Made by a program: the position numbers and the translations under genes
NCBI RefSeq assembly: GCF_900184995.1
Contig: NZ_LT860097.1
Coordinates: 62,001-126,000, forward strand
Direction of reading: 5' to 3'
DNA from: Konateibacter massiliensis
GTDB taxonomy: Bacteria; Bacillota; Clostridia; Lachnospirales; Lachnospiraceae
DNA length: 64,000 nucleotides
The notes under the pieces: generated by a model
Database searches by the model: none
The model's input: only the letters and a program-made list of their open reading frames with translations
What the model was told of the DNA's origin: nothing
Part shown: positions 48,743 through 57,930 of the stretch, in pieces
How the letters are laid out: each line of letters begins with the position of its first letter
How positions within the stretch are numbered: position 1 is the first letter of the stretch

Positions 48743-50299
48743 ATGAGAGCATTAATCAGTGTATCAGACAAAACAGGTATTGTTGAATTAGCAAAGGAAT
48801 TTGACAAGCTGGGAATTGAAATCATCTCTACCGGAGGAACTTACAACAAGCTGAAGGAGGAGGGAGTAAAGGCAATCGAAATCTCCGAACTCACAGGCTT
48901 CCCGGAATGTCTGGACGGAAGAGTAAAGACGCTTCATCCGGTTGTTCACGCTGGATTGCTGGCAATGCGTTCTAAGCCGGAGCATATGAAGCAGATTGAG
49001 GATTTAAACATTGAGACGATTGATATTGTTATCGTAAATTTATACCCGTTTAAGGCAACCATATTAAAGGATGGCGTGACAAGAGACGAAGCGGTGGAAA
49101 ACATCGATATCGGCGGTCCGACTATGCTTCGCTCAGCGGCAAAGAATTATCAGGATGTAGCGGTGGTTGTAGATCCGAGAGATTATGAGATGGTACTTTC
49201 CGAACTGAAAAAAGACAAGCAGGTTTCTCTGGACAGCAAGTTTTATTTGATGCAGAAAGTGTTTATGCATACTTCTAACTATGACACCATGATAGCGGAC
49301 TATCTGAAAAAAGAAAGAAAAGACGAGTCTCTGCCGGAGACGTTGACGATGACCTTTGAGAAGGTGCAGGATATGAGATATGGGGAAAATCCTCATCAGT
49401 CTGCTGCATTTTACAGAGAAGTCGGAAAACTCAAAGGCTCTATTGTAGATGCGGTGCAGTTAAACGGAAAAGAGCTTTCCTTTAATAACATTAACGATAC
49501 AAACGGTGCACTTGAGCTGCTGAAGGAATATACAGAGCCTACTGTTGTTGCGTGTAAGCATGGAAATCCTTGCGGTGTCGGTTCAGCAGACAATATTATG
49601 GAGGCTTGGACAAAGGCTTATACAGCAGATAAAACTTCTATTTTTGGCGGAATTGTCGTAATCAACAGAGAAGTGACAAAAGAATTGGCAGAGGAAATGA
49701 AGCAGATTTTCTTGGAAGTGATTGTGGCACCTTCCTATGAAAAGGAAGCGTTGGAAATTCTTCAGACAAAGAAAAATGTTCGTGTACTTCAGCTTGCGGA
49801 TATCTCTGTTCCTCAGCCTGCAACTGCGTATGACCTAAAGAAGGTAAACGGCGGATTGATTGTTCAGACAATTGACAGTAAATTACTGCCGGAGGATAAG
49901 GAAGTACAGGTAGTGACGAAGAAAGCGCCGACCAAAGAGCAGATGGAGGATTTACTCTTTGCATGGAAGATGGTTAAGTTTGTTAAGTCAAACGGAATTG
50001 CAATGGCAAAGAATAAGCAGTCCATCGGTATCGGACCGGGACAGGTAAACCGCGTATGGGCAGCAAAGCAGTCCGTGGAGCACGCAATCGAACTAATCGG
50101 AGAGGATGCTACAAAAGGAGCAGTACTTGCTTCCGATGCATTTTTCCCGTTTGATGACTGTGTGGAGGTGGCACATCAGGCAGGAATTACAGCGATTATA
50201 CAACCGGGCGGTTCTGTTCGCGATGAAGATTCCATCAAGAAATGTGATGAATATGGAATTGCTATGATATTTACAGATATGAGACATTTTAAGCATTAA
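48743..50299 (+). CDS. purH: Bifunctional AICAR transformylase/IMP cyclohydrolase
   Basis: 518 residues, full length. Catalyses the last two steps of IMP synthesis. N-terminal MGS-like cyclohydrolase domain (ALISVSDKTGIVELAKEF, LISTGGT, GRVKTLHP), C-terminal transformylase domain with RYGENPHQSAAFY, KHGNPCGVG and the catalytic Lys/His area, ending RDEDSIKKCDEYGIAMIFTDMRHFKH (core quoted: TDMRHFKH). GGAGGTC before ATG 48743. Single gene under a ZTP riboswitch and before a bidirectional terminator. Confidence 0.97.
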   Translation: MRALISVSDKTGIVELAKEFDKLGIEIISTGGTYNKLKEEGVKAIEISELTGFPECLDGRVKTLHPVVHAGLLAMRSKPEHMKQIEDLNIETIDIVIVNLYPFKATILKDGVTRDEAVENIDIGGPTMLRSAAKNYQDVAVVVDPRDYEMVLSELKKDKQVSLDSKFYLMQKVFMHTSNYDTMIADYLKKERKDESLPETLTMTFEKVQDMRYGENPHQSAAFYREVGKLKGSIVDAVQLNGKELSFNNINDTNGALELLKEYTEPTVVACKHGNPCGVGSADNIMEAWTKAYTADKTSIFGGIVVINREVTKELAEEMKQIFLEVIVAPSYEKEALEILQTKKNVRVLQLADISVPQPATAYDLKKVNGGLIVQTIDSKLLPEDKEVQVVTKKAPTKEQMEDLLFAWKMVKFVKSNGIAMAKNKQSIGIGPGQVNRVWAAKQSVEHAIELIGEDATKGAVLASDAFFPFDDCVEVAHQAGITAIIQPGGSVRDEDSIKKCDEYGIAMIFTDMRHFKH

Positions 50300-50332
50300 T
50301 TAGAACAAGGAATGTGCCTTTCCTATTATATT

Positions 50333-50382
50333 AAAAAAGCAACCAAGTCACTCCATAAGTGAGGTGACTTGGTTGCTTTTTT
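50333..50382. terminator. Bidirectional terminator between purH and HMA gene
   Basis: Perfect 19-bp stem (50333-50351, 50364-50382) with A6 and T6 ends. Confidence 0.92.
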
Positions 50383-50389
50383 GATACGG

Positions 50390-50647
50390 TTATTTCTTCA
50401 AAAACCCAAACAGTCCCTTTTTTTCATAGGGGCTACTGGTGACGAGTTTCACTGCATAGCCGGTATCGCCAATGACGTTTTTCAGAGTTGCCTCGTCAAG
50501 GGTTTGCTCTGATAATATGATGGACTCTCCCTTGCTGTGAGAGGAAGTGACCTTCTTAATATCAAACGCCTTACGGATGGCGTCATTGATATGAGATTCA
50601 CACATGCCGCATGCCATTCCATCAATCTTTACCTTTGTTTCAAACAT
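50390..50647 (-). CDS. Heavy-metal-associated (HMA) domain protein
   Basis: 85 residues, one HMA ferredoxin-like fold with metal-binding GMACGMCESH (CxxC). Such small proteins act as copper chaperones or bind other soft metals. The C-terminal YEKKGLFGFLKK is an extension beyond the normal ~67-residue domain. No P-type ATPase is adjacent. Confidence 0.88.
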   Translation of the reverse strand: MFETKVKIDGMACGMCESHINDAIRKAFDIKKVTSSHSKGESIILSEQTLDEATLKNVIGDTGYAVKLVTSSPYEKKGLFGFLKK

Positions 50648-50781
50648 TTCAAAACGCTCCTTTCGGCTCTTTGCTAGCTATGATTGCATCTATGCAAGAG
50701 GAGTTAGTAAAGGCTAACTAAATCATATCAAAATGTAACTTTTCAGTCAAGAAAAAGATAAGATGGATCAGATACGACAAC

Positions 50782-51582
50782 CTACTCTAAATTAAGTTTC
50801 TTGCCGATGATATGATTTGTGATAAAGAAATACACCATCGCCAAAGCAAATGATACCACGTAGGATAAAATCATCATAGGTCCGAAGGCTGATGTTATGC
50901 TGCTAGCATTGTCAGTTTCTGCTTGTAAAATTGTTATAAAGCCAAACGGTACCATGGAAACGCTGGATATTATCTGGGAAATAATATAAAGAGCCACATA
51001 CGCACCAAGGGAAAACAGTACCTTGTGATTTCGCATAGTCTGCCCGATGGCAATGGAAGTATAAAACATAATAAGCATGTAAAATACAGAAATAATGCTG
51101 CCGATGACGATAAACAAAATCAAGCCCGGTAAGGAGAGACCGAATTCAGTTAACATGATTTCCTTAAAATAACCCAGTCCTTCCGCAAAGTCAGGAACGG
51201 AAGATATCTGACTGCAAACCAATACAAAGATGGAAATCAAGGTACAAATTGCATTGATAATCACCCATGTAAAGCCGACAACCAGCTTGGAACAAATAAG
51301 CTCATAGGATTTAACCGGCAAAGTATTCATCAGATAGCCTTCATCTGTGAAAAGGTTTCGGTAAAACCTCACGACGATGTAGATGGTTACGGCAGCCGCA
51401 ACAGCAATTAAAATGACAATATACAGAGCAAGTGTCAAAGTCGTGATATAATCAAAGCGTGTGTTTTTGCTCAAACTGATTGCAATGACACCGGCAAGCG
51501 TCACCAAAAATAACGCAATGTGGAGAATACCAAGTATTTTGGAAACAGCTTTAAATTCGTATTTAATTAATTTTCCTAACAT
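50782..51582 (-). CDS. ABC transporter permease (GntR-controlled operon)
   Basis: 266 residues, six hydrophobic segments and a short N-terminal cytoplasmic region (LGKLIKYEFKAVSKILG), an ABC-2-like layout. Its start overlaps the end of the ATPase gene by 7 nt, so the three genes GntR-ATPase-permease form one tightly coupled operon. Such YtrA-type systems often respond to cell-wall stress; the substrate is not known here. Confidence 0.8.
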   Translation of the reverse strand: MLGKLIKYEFKAVSKILGILHIALFLVTLAGVIAISLSKNTRFDYITTLTLALYIVILIAVAAAVTIYIVVRFYRNLFTDEGYLMNTLPVKSYELICSKLVVGFTWVIINAICTLISIFVLVCSQISSVPDFAEGLGYFKEIMLTEFGLSLPGLILFIVIGSIISVFYMLIMFYTSIAIGQTMRNHKVLFSLGAYVALYIISQIISSVSMVPFGFITILQAETDNASSITSAFGPMMILSYVVSFALAMVYFFITNHIIGKKLNLE

Positions 51583-52274
51583 TTGAATACCTCCCGAAAC
51601 AGTGCATCTACTGATTTACCTTGTTCAAAACGAATGTTGTCCACGGTAGATTGCAATTTTAATTCCCCGTCCTTGATAAACACCACATCATCCAAAATAT
51701 TCTCAATGTCGGAGATCAAATGAGTGGATATAATGATGGATGCATTTTCATTGTAATTAGATATAATCGTATTTAAAATATAATCTCTTGCCGCAGGATC
51801 GACGCCGGCAATCGGCTCATCCAGACAGTAAAGCTCTGCGTCACGGCTCATAACTAAAATAAGCTGAACCTTTTCCTTTGTTCCCTTTGACATAGTGCGC
51901 AGGCGGTCCTCTGGGTTGATGTTTAAGTGGCTTAGCATGTCGTATGCCTTTTCCTTGTTAAAGTTATCATAAAAATCCTCAAAAAAGTTAATAAGGTCCC
52001 TTACGCGGGAAGCGTTGTCCAGATAGGTACGCTCCGGCAGATAGGAAACTATTTTCTTTGTCTCAACGCCCGGAACAAGGCCGTTTATTTTGATGCTGCC
52101 CTTATCAGGAACCAAAAGTCCGTTGATTAGCTTGATTAAAGTGCTCTTTCCGCTGCCGTTCGGACCGAGCAGTCCTGTGATATGCCCCGGCTCTATCGTT
52201 AAATTAATATCTGAAAGGGCAGTTTTTAGACCGTATTTTTTGACTAAAGACTGACACTCTAATATATTGCTCAT
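51576..52274 (-). CDS. ABC transporter ATP-binding protein
   Basis: 232 residues. Walker A GLLGPNGSGKST, signature degenerate as MSKGTKEKVQLILVMSRD, Walker B ELYCLDEPIAGVDP, H-loop STHLISDIENIL. The MSKGTKEK form (in place of LSGGQ) is typical of YtrB-type ATPases. Overlaps GntR by 4 nt. Confidence 0.9.
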   Translation of the reverse strand: MSNILECQSLVKKYGLKTALSDINLTIEPGHITGLLGPNGSGKSTLIKLINGLLVPDKGSIKINGLVPGVETKKIVSYLPERTYLDNASRVRDLINFFEDFYDNFNKEKAYDMLSHLNINPEDRLRTMSKGTKEKVQLILVMSRDAELYCLDEPIAGVDPAARDYILNTIISNYNENASIIISTHLISDIENILDDVVFIKDGELKLQSTVDNIRFEQGKSVDALFREVFKC

Positions 52275-52651
52275 TCCTTTTCCTCCCCTAATGCATGTTC
52301 AATAAGCTGCATGGTTTCTTCTTTTTTATAGCCTAACTGCTTCATTTTTTCAAAAAATTCCGTAATCTGGTCAATTGCCAGTTGATTTTTAACATTTTTA
52401 ATCATATCTTGATCCTCCGTTATAAATCTGCCGCTGGTGCGCTGTGAATAGACAAGTCCTTCGCGTTCCAGTTCTGTTAGAGCTTTCTGCATTGTATTCG
52501 GGTTGACTGAAGCGTCTGCCGCCAGCTCCCGCACGGAAGGGATCTTGTCGCCTGCTTTGTAGACGCCGGCAATAATATCCATTTTTATCTTATCCACCAA
52601 CTGTGAATAGATTGGTCTGTCAGAATTCAGATTCCATGTCAAGAATCTCAC
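52271..52651 (-). CDS. GntR-family transcriptional regulator (YtrA-type)
   Basis: 126 residues. Winged helix (PIYSQLVDKIKMDIIAGVYKAGDKIPSVRELA, DASVNPNTMQKALTELEREGLV, core quoted) followed by a short ~40-residue C-terminal helix region, the compact YtrA subfamily. Lead gene of the ABC operon. An 11-bp inverted repeat lies just upstream and is its probable operator. Confidence 0.9.
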   Translation of the reverse strand: MRFLTWNLNSDRPIYSQLVDKIKMDIIAGVYKAGDKIPSVRELAADASVNPNTMQKALTELEREGLVYSQRTSGRFITEDQDMIKNVKNQLAIDQITEFFEKMKQLGYKKEETMQLIEHALGEEKE

Positions 52652-52679
52652 CTCGTTTCTTTCTTAAAATAATCATTTT

Positions 52680-52713
52680 GTATTATTGTACTAAATGCTT
52701 AATACAATAATAC
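52680..52713 (-). promoter_or_regulatory. Probable GntR operator/promoter
   Basis: Perfect inverted repeat GTATTATTGTA / TACAATAATAC (52680-52690, 52703-52713) with a 12-nt spacer. On the minus strand it contains TTGTAT and TAATAC spaced by 16 nt, so operator and promoter coincide. Confidence 0.75.
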
Positions 52714-52761
52714 GTGTGAAAAAGAAAAATGTCAAGTAGAAAAATATTTTTTATCCCGCAT

Positions 52762-52790
52762 TTGACATCGTTATTGGAAATGCTTATAAT
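52762..52790 (+). promoter_or_regulatory. Consensus sigma-A promoter of nrdR-truA
   Basis: TTGACA at 52762-52767, 17-nt spacer, TATAAT at 52785-52790, a perfect match, 44 nt before nrdR. Confidence 0.92.
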
Positions 52791-52834
52791 GAATGAAAAA
52801 TACTGATTGATTTCTATTCAACTAGGAGGAACCT

Positions 52835-53287
52835 ATGAAGTGTCCATTTTGTAGTAATGAGAATACGAGGGTAATTGATTCGAGACCCGCGGATGATAAT
52901 AGTTCAATTCGAAGAAGACGTTTATGCGACGAGTGCGGAAAGCGTTTTACAACCTATGAAAAGGTTGAGACAATCCCGCTTATCGTAATTAAGAAAGATA
53001 ATAACAGAGAGCAGTACGACCGCTCCAAGATTGAGGCTGGTGTTCTGCGTGCGTGTCATAAAAGACCCGTATCTGCAAACGATATCAATAAGTTGATTGA
53101 CGATGTGGAAAATGAGATTTTTAACAGGGAAGAAAGAGAAATAGAGAGCAATCAAATCGGTGAGATTGTTATGGACAAACTGAAGGATTTGGAGGCGGTT
53201 GCCTATGTGAGGTTTGCGTCTGTTTATCGGGAGTTTAAGGATGTCAACACCTTTATGGAGGAGTTGACCAAGCTTTTGAACCAGTAA
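52835..53287 (+). CDS. nrdR: Transcriptional repressor NrdR
   Basis: 150 residues, standard. Nucleotide-sensing repressor of ribonucleotide reductase genes. N-terminal zinc ribbon CPFCSNENTRVIDSR...CDECGKRF, then the ATP-cone domain (LIVIKKDNNREQYDRSKIEAGVLRAC). No nrd gene is in the window. truA follows 16 nt later. Confidence 0.96.
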   Translation: MKCPFCSNENTRVIDSRPADDNSSIRRRRLCDECGKRFTTYEKVETIPLIVIKKDNNREQYDRSKIEAGVLRACHKRPVSANDINKLIDDVENEIFNREEREIESNQIGEIVMDKLKDLEAVAYVRFASVYREFKDVNTFMEELTKLLNQ

Positions 53288-53303
53288 GGATAAGGAATGC
53301 GGC

Positions 53304-54056
53304 ATGAAAAATTATTTATTAATCATTCAATATGACGGAAGTGCTTATCACGGCTGGCAAAAACAGAAAAACACTGCAAATACCATACAGGAAGTGCTGG
53401 AACATACAATCGGAAATTTGCTTGGAGAGAAAATTGAGCTTCATGGCTCAGGAAGAACAGACAGCGGTGTTCATGCACTGGGGCAGGCGGCTAATTTTAA
53501 ATGTAAGGCTTTTTTACCGTCCGACTTTTTGCAAAATTTGAATGAAGGATTGCCGCCGGACATTAAGGTGACAAGCCTGTCGGAGGTGCCGATAGAATTT
53601 CACAGCAGATTTTCGGCTGTGGCAAAGCAATATGAGTATTACATATGCTGTGAAGACAGACCGAGCGTATTTAGACGAAAGTATGTGTACCATATCGAAA
53701 AGAAGCCGGACATGGAGGCGATGAGACAGGCTGCCCGGCTTTTTACCGGAATGCATGATTTTAGGAGCTTTTCCTCCGAAAAAAATCCGGAAAAAGGCTG
53801 TAGCAGAACCATATATGAAATCACGGTGACAGAGGAGAGAGGCGAGATCGTCCTCTCTTTTTACGGAAACGGATTTCTGTATAATATGGTAAGAATTTTG
53901 TCGGGAGTGCTGTTAAAGGTTGGGACGGGTGAGCTTAAACTGGAAGAAATAGAAGCAGCCCTGCATACCGGAGAGCGTGAGTTTGCAAAAGGAATATTGC
54001 CTGCCTGCGGCTTAGTACTTAAGCAGGTGTTTTATGAGAATGGTAACTGGAAATAA
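53304..54056 (+). CDS. truA: tRNA pseudouridine(38-40) synthase TruA (canonical)
   Basis: 250 residues. The catalytic motif GSGRTDSGVHALGQ is intact, with Asp at residue 53. YDGSAYHGWQKQ at the N terminus and GNGFLYNMVRILSGVLLKVG near the end are standard. Co-transcribed with nrdR from a consensus promoter. It is the presumably active copy, compared with the Glu-substituted paralogue at 47.5 kb. Confidence 0.96.
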   Translation: MKNYLLIIQYDGSAYHGWQKQKNTANTIQEVLEHTIGNLLGEKIELHGSGRTDSGVHALGQAANFKCKAFLPSDFLQNLNEGLPPDIKVTSLSEVPIEFHSRFSAVAKQYEYYICCEDRPSVFRRKYVYHIEKKPDMEAMRQAARLFTGMHDFRSFSSEKNPEKGCSRTIYEITVTEERGEIVLSFYGNGFLYNMVRILSGVLLKVGTGELKLEEIEAALHTGEREFAKGILPACGLVLKQVFYENGNWK

Positions 54057-54114
54057 TTGTTTACCAAAACTAAACTTTAAGTTTAGAAAAAAATAAAGTT
54101 TTTCTAAAAAACAG

Positions 54115-54144
54115 TTGACTTTGGGAGAGGAAATAGTATATAAT
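54115..54144 (+). promoter_or_regulatory. Promoter of the polyamine operon
   Basis: TTGACT at 54115-54120, 18-nt spacer, TATAAT at 54139-54144. It starts a leader of about 500 nt before the speA start codon. Confidence 0.7.
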
Positions 54145-54151
54145 TCAGCTT

Positions 54152-54555
54152 ACAGCAAAAGCATTTAGAAAAGTTTTTGCAGGAATTTTTTTGACCATTT
54201 CTGATAGAATTTTGTCGGGAATTAAGGCCATACGGACAGCTGGGTCAAATGCCGAACTGGCAACTTGGTTGCCTTATTGATTGAGTTTTTACTCAAATTT
54301 TATAAGTTGATGTTTTATATTTAATATGTGAATTAAAACATTGAGTTAGTGACTACACAACCGTGTGCATGAAGATGCACATCACACTTGTGAAAAATCA
54401 ATAAGAGTGGTAAAAGTAAATTCTTGCTATATAGACTCTATATGCTAATATTGGATAAATAAAATGAGAATGTAAATTCAAATATAAATAATACAAATTA
54501 GTGAATGAATTCAAGTGTAAAGTAGTAGCAGACTGCCTTTGTACTTGAATTTTTT
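54152..54555 (+). ncRNA. Long structured leader of the polyamine operon, with attenuator-like terminator
   Basis: No open frame of note. First domain: TTTGACC (54190-54196) pairs with GGTCAAA (54243-54249) around an inner TTCTGA/TCGGGAA hairpin; then GGCAAC/GTTGCC and a TTGAG/CTCAA hairpin with T-rich tail (54280-54300). Second domain: a CACAA/TTGTG helix (54355-54391) enclosing TGTGCAT-GAAG-ATGCACA. Last, a terminator stem (54508-54522 with 54537-54551) followed by six T, about 100 nt before speA. This looks like a regulatory leader, but I recognise no known riboswitch class. Confidence 0.5.
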
Positions 54556-54653
54556 GCGTTACAAGGGCTGCGTGAATGCGCAAACGAAAAGTGAGTGCGG
54601 GTGCCGCTCTCCATATATTATTATGTGCAAAAATAGCACAAATGGAGGTAAGT

Positions 54654-56099
54654 ATGCAGTTAAATCAAAATCGTATGCCCATCTATGAGGCACTAAACAA
54701 TTTTAAGAAGGAAAGAGTTGTTCCCTTTGATGTTCCCGGTCATAAGAGGGGAAAGGGAAATGAAGAGCTTACGAGCTTCCTGGGAGAAAAATGTCTGGCA
54801 GTTGACGTAAATTCCATGAAGCCTCTAGATAACCTGTGTCACCCGATGTCAGTCATACGCGAGGCGGAGGAGCTGGTTGCAGATGCGTTCGGCGCTGCAC
54901 ACGGCTTTTTGATGGTGGGCGGAACCACCTCTGCAGTTCAAAGCATGGTTTTGGCGGCATGTAAGACAGGGGATAAAATTATTATGCCGCGAAATGTGCA
55001 CAGAAGTGCCATCAATGCACTTATTTTAAGCGGAGCTACCCCGGTTTATGTAAATCCCGGAGTTGACAACAGGCTTGGAATTGCACTTGGCATGTCTCTA
55101 AAAGAATTAGAGAAGGTAATTAAGGAACATCCCGATGCAAAGGCGATTTTAGTGAACAATCCGACCTATTACGGGATTTGCTCAGATATGAAAGGGATAA
55201 CAGAGCTTGCACATAAGCATGGTATGCTGGTGCTCGCCGACGAAGCACATGGAACGCATTTTTATTTTGATGAGAATCTTCCAATCTCGGCAATGGAGGC
55301 AGGTGCTGATATGGCGGCAATCAGTATGCATAAGTCAGGAGGAAGCCTGACACAAAGTTCACTTTTGCTGCTCGGACCAAATGTGAATGAGGGCTATGTA
55401 AGGCAGATTATCAACCTGACCCAGACGACAAGCGGCTCCTATCTGTTAATGTCAAGTCTTGATATTTCAAGAAAAAATCTGGCACTCCATGGAAGAGACA
55501 TCTTTGAGCGCGTGAGAAGCCTTGCAGCCTATGCGAGAGAGGAAATCAACCAAATTGGGGATTACTATGCATACAGCAAGGAACTGGTGAACAACGACAC
55601 TATTTTTGACTATGATGTGACAAAGCTTTCGATTAACACACTGGATATTGGCTTGGCAGGAATTGAGGTGTATGATTTACTGCGCGATGAGTACGGCATC
55701 CAGATCGAATTCGGAGATATCGGAAATATTTTGGCTTACATCTCAGTTGGAGACAGAGAGCGAGACATTGAGAGGCTTGTGAGTGCGCTTGCAGAAATAA
55801 GGAGAAGATTTAAGAAGGACAGAGCGGGAATGCTTGATCATGAATATATCAGCCCGATTGTGACGGTAACGCCGCAGCAGGCATTTTACGGAGAAAAATA
55901 TTCTATGCCGATTAAGGAAACAATAGGAAAGGTATGTAGTGAGTTTGTGATGTGTTATCCGCCGGGAATTCCGATTTTAGCACCCGGAGAGCGGATTACA
56001 AAGGATATTTTGGACTATATTTTGTATGCGAAAGAGAAGGGCTGTTTTATGACGGGTCCTGAAGATTTGACAATAGAGAGATTAAACGTACTAAAGTAG
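54654..56099 (+). CDS. speA: Orn/Lys/Arg decarboxylase, probable arginine decarboxylase
   Basis: 481 residues from ATG 54654 (GGAGGT upstream); the open frame from 54576 has no ribosome site. PLP fold-type I, the short form like the Bacillus SpeA. PLP lysine in SMHKSGGSLTQSS; DEAHGTHFYF carries the PLP-pyridine aspartate; PFDVPGHKRGKG at the N terminus is typical. Makes agmatine from arginine, which is supported by the agmatinase gene three positions on; lysine or ornithine cannot be fully excluded from sequence. First gene of the polyamine operon. Confidence 0.9.
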   Translation: MQLNQNRMPIYEALNNFKKERVVPFDVPGHKRGKGNEELTSFLGEKCLAVDVNSMKPLDNLCHPMSVIREAEELVADAFGAAHGFLMVGGTTSAVQSMVLAACKTGDKIIMPRNVHRSAINALILSGATPVYVNPGVDNRLGIALGMSLKELEKVIKEHPDAKAILVNNPTYYGICSDMKGITELAHKHGMLVLADEAHGTHFYFDENLPISAMEAGADMAAISMHKSGGSLTQSSLLLLGPNVNEGYVRQIINLTQTTSGSYLLMSSLDISRKNLALHGRDIFERVRSLAAYAREEINQIGDYYAYSKELVNNDTIFDYDVTKLSINTLDIGLAGIEVYDLLRDEYGIQIEFGDIGNILAYISVGDRERDIERLVSALAEIRRRFKKDRAGMLDHEYISPIVTVTPQQAFYGEKYSMPIKETIGKVCSEFVMCYPPGIPILAPGERITKDILDYILYAKEKGCFMTGPEDLTIERLNVLK

Positions 56100-56110
56100 G
56101 AGGAGAAAAA

Positions 56111-56962
56111 ATGGAATTTTGGTTTACCGAGCATCACACACCGGGTGTAAACTTTTCAATTAAAGTAGATAGACAACTATTTAGCGCACAGAGTGAAATT
56201 CAGCGGATTGATATTTTCGAATCGAAGGATTTTGGACGTTTTTTGGCGATGGACGGAAATATGATGCTGACCGAAAAGGATGAATTTATCTATCATGAGA
56301 TGATTGTTCATGTTCCGATGGCGGTTCACCCGAATGTAAAAAAGGTATTGGTAATCGGAGCAGGCGACGGCGGAGTGATTCGTGAGCTTGCCCGTTATGA
56401 GACGATTGAGCATATCGATATGGTGGAGCAGGACGAGCTGGTCGTGGAGGTCTGTAAAAAATATCTGCCCGTTACGGCTTGCTGCCTTGATGATAAGAGG
56501 GTGGATATCATTTATCAGGATGAGCTGAAATTTGTGCGCAACTGCCACAACGAGTACGATTTGATTATTGTCGATTCCACCGATCCGTTTGGTCCGGCAG
56601 AGGGCTTGTTTACAAAAGAATTTTATGGGAACTGCTCCAAGGCATTGAAAGAGGACGGCATTATGGTAAACCAGCATGAGAGTGCCTTCTACAATGATGA
56701 TGCGATTATGATGCAGCGGATTCACAAGAGAATTGTGGAGAGCTTTCCAATTAGCCGGGTTTATCAGGCACATATTCCGACCTACCATTCGGGCTACTGG
56801 CTGTTTGGCTTTGCCTCGAAGAAATATCATCCGATTAAGGATTTCAGCAGCACGAGGTGGAATGCGAGAGGGCTTGGAACAAAATATTATAACACCCAGC
56901 TGCATGTAGGTGCGTTTGCACTGCCAAACTATATAGAGGAGCTGTTACGAGATGTGGAATAA
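56111..56962 (+). CDS. speE: Spermidine synthase-like aminopropyltransferase
   Basis: 283 residues. Transfers an aminopropyl group from decarboxylated SAM to a diamine. N-terminal WFTEHHTPGVNFSIKV, VIGAGDGGVIRELARY SAM-binding loop, DLIIVDSTDPFGPAEGLF with the catalytic aspartate, YHSGYWLFGFASKKYHP near the C terminus. No SAM decarboxylase gene (speD) is in the window, so the donor must come from elsewhere. The end overlaps speB by 11 nt. Confidence 0.92.
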   Translation: MEFWFTEHHTPGVNFSIKVDRQLFSAQSEIQRIDIFESKDFGRFLAMDGNMMLTEKDEFIYHEMIVHVPMAVHPNVKKVLVIGAGDGGVIRELARYETIEHIDMVEQDELVVEVCKKYLPVTACCLDDKRVDIIYQDELKFVRNCHNEYDLIIVDSTDPFGPAEGLFTKEFYGNCSKALKEDGIMVNQHESAFYNDDAIMMQRIHKRIVESFPISRVYQAHIPTYHSGYWLFGFASKKYHPIKDFSSTRWNARGLGTKYYNTQLHVGAFALPNYIEELLRDVE

Positions 56963-57800
56963 AAATATAGAGACATTTATCGGCTGTGATGCCGAATATG
57001 CAGAGGCGGATATTGTGTTGTTCGGAGCACCCTTTGACTCCACAACCTCCTATCGTCCGGGAACGAGATTTGCAAGCAAGACGATGAGAAGCGAATCCTT
57101 TGGGCTGGAGACATACAGTCCTTATCAGGATAAGGACATGGAGGAAATCAAGGTGTTTGACGGCGGTGACTTGGAGTTAGCCTTCGGAAATACAAGGCGG
57201 GCACTGGATGACATCAAGGAGACGGCATCAACAATCCTAAAGGATAATAAAATTCCCTGCATGATAGGCGGAGAACATCTGGTGACGCTTGGAGCAGTGG
57301 AAGCCGTTGCCGAAAAATATAAGGATTTACGCGTGATACATTTTGATGCGCACACCGATTTGCGAGAGGACTACTTAGGCGAAAAGCTGTCCCACGCAAG
57401 CGTGATCCGAAGAGTCTGGGATATCGTCGGAGACGGAAAAATTCATCAATTCGGAATTCGAAGCGGAGAAAAGGCAGAGTTTACATGGGCAAAGACCCAT
57501 ACGAACCTCCACAAATTTTCTTTTGAAGGCTTGGAAGAAGCAGTTCAGGAATGCGAGGGCTATCCGGTTTATTTTACGATTGACTTGGACGTGCTCGATC
57601 CTTCTGTGTTTCCGGGGACAGGAACGCCGGAAGCCGGAGGAGTTACATTTCTGGAGCTGTTAGATGCGATGAAGAAGGTAAGCGGGCTTTCAATTGTAGG
57701 CATGGATGTCAATGAACTGTCACCGGTCTATGACCAGAGCGGGATGTCTACGGCGGTTGCCTGCAAGATATTGAGAGAATTGCTTTTGCTCGTTGGATAA
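56952..57800 (+). CDS. speB: Agmatinase
   Basis: 282 residues, ureohydrolase family. Hydrolyses agmatine to putrescine and urea. Metal-binding motifs: GGEHLVTLG, HFDAHTDLR, FTIDLDVLDPSVFPGTGTPE. Overlap with speE by 11 nt suggests coupling. With SpeA this gives the arginine-to-putrescine route. Confidence 0.93.
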   Translation: MWNKNIETFIGCDAEYAEADIVLFGAPFDSTTSYRPGTRFASKTMRSESFGLETYSPYQDKDMEEIKVFDGGDLELAFGNTRRALDDIKETASTILKDNKIPCMIGGEHLVTLGAVEAVAEKYKDLRVIHFDAHTDLREDYLGEKLSHASVIRRVWDIVGDGKIHQFGIRSGEKAEFTWAKTHTNLHKFSFEGLEEAVQECEGYPVYFTIDLDVLDPSVFPGTGTPEAGGVTFLELLDAMKKVSGLSIVGMDVNELSPVYDQSGMSTAVACKILRELLLLVG

Positions 57801-57865
57801 CGGGGAAGAAGTATGTGGAAAGATATGCGGGAAATAAAATGAAGTGTGCATAAAGAACAAATAGA

Positions 57866-57890
57866 ATAAAAAAATAAAATAAAATAAAAT
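57866..57890 (+). repeat. AAAAT pentanucleotide tract
   Basis: At least four AAAAT units (57871-57890), preceded by further A-rich sequence, in the 130-nt gap before the TTG start of the next gene. It might affect ribosome access through copy number; no terminator is seen here. Confidence 0.6.
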
Positions 57891-57930
57891 ACAAAATAGA
57901 GTAAATTATTATCCTAAGGAGGAATTACAA

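Noticed and set aside
48553-48786. A 77-codon plus-strand frame before purH
   Set aside because: It runs through the ZTP riboswitch and into purH in another frame, with no ribosome site.
54576-54653. 26 extra N-terminal codons on speA
   Set aside because: No ribosome site before 54576, while ATG 54654 has GGAGGT and gives the usual family start.
56177-56905. A 242-codon minus-strand frame inside speE
   Set aside because: Antisense shadow of a well-conserved gene; no recognisable protein motif.
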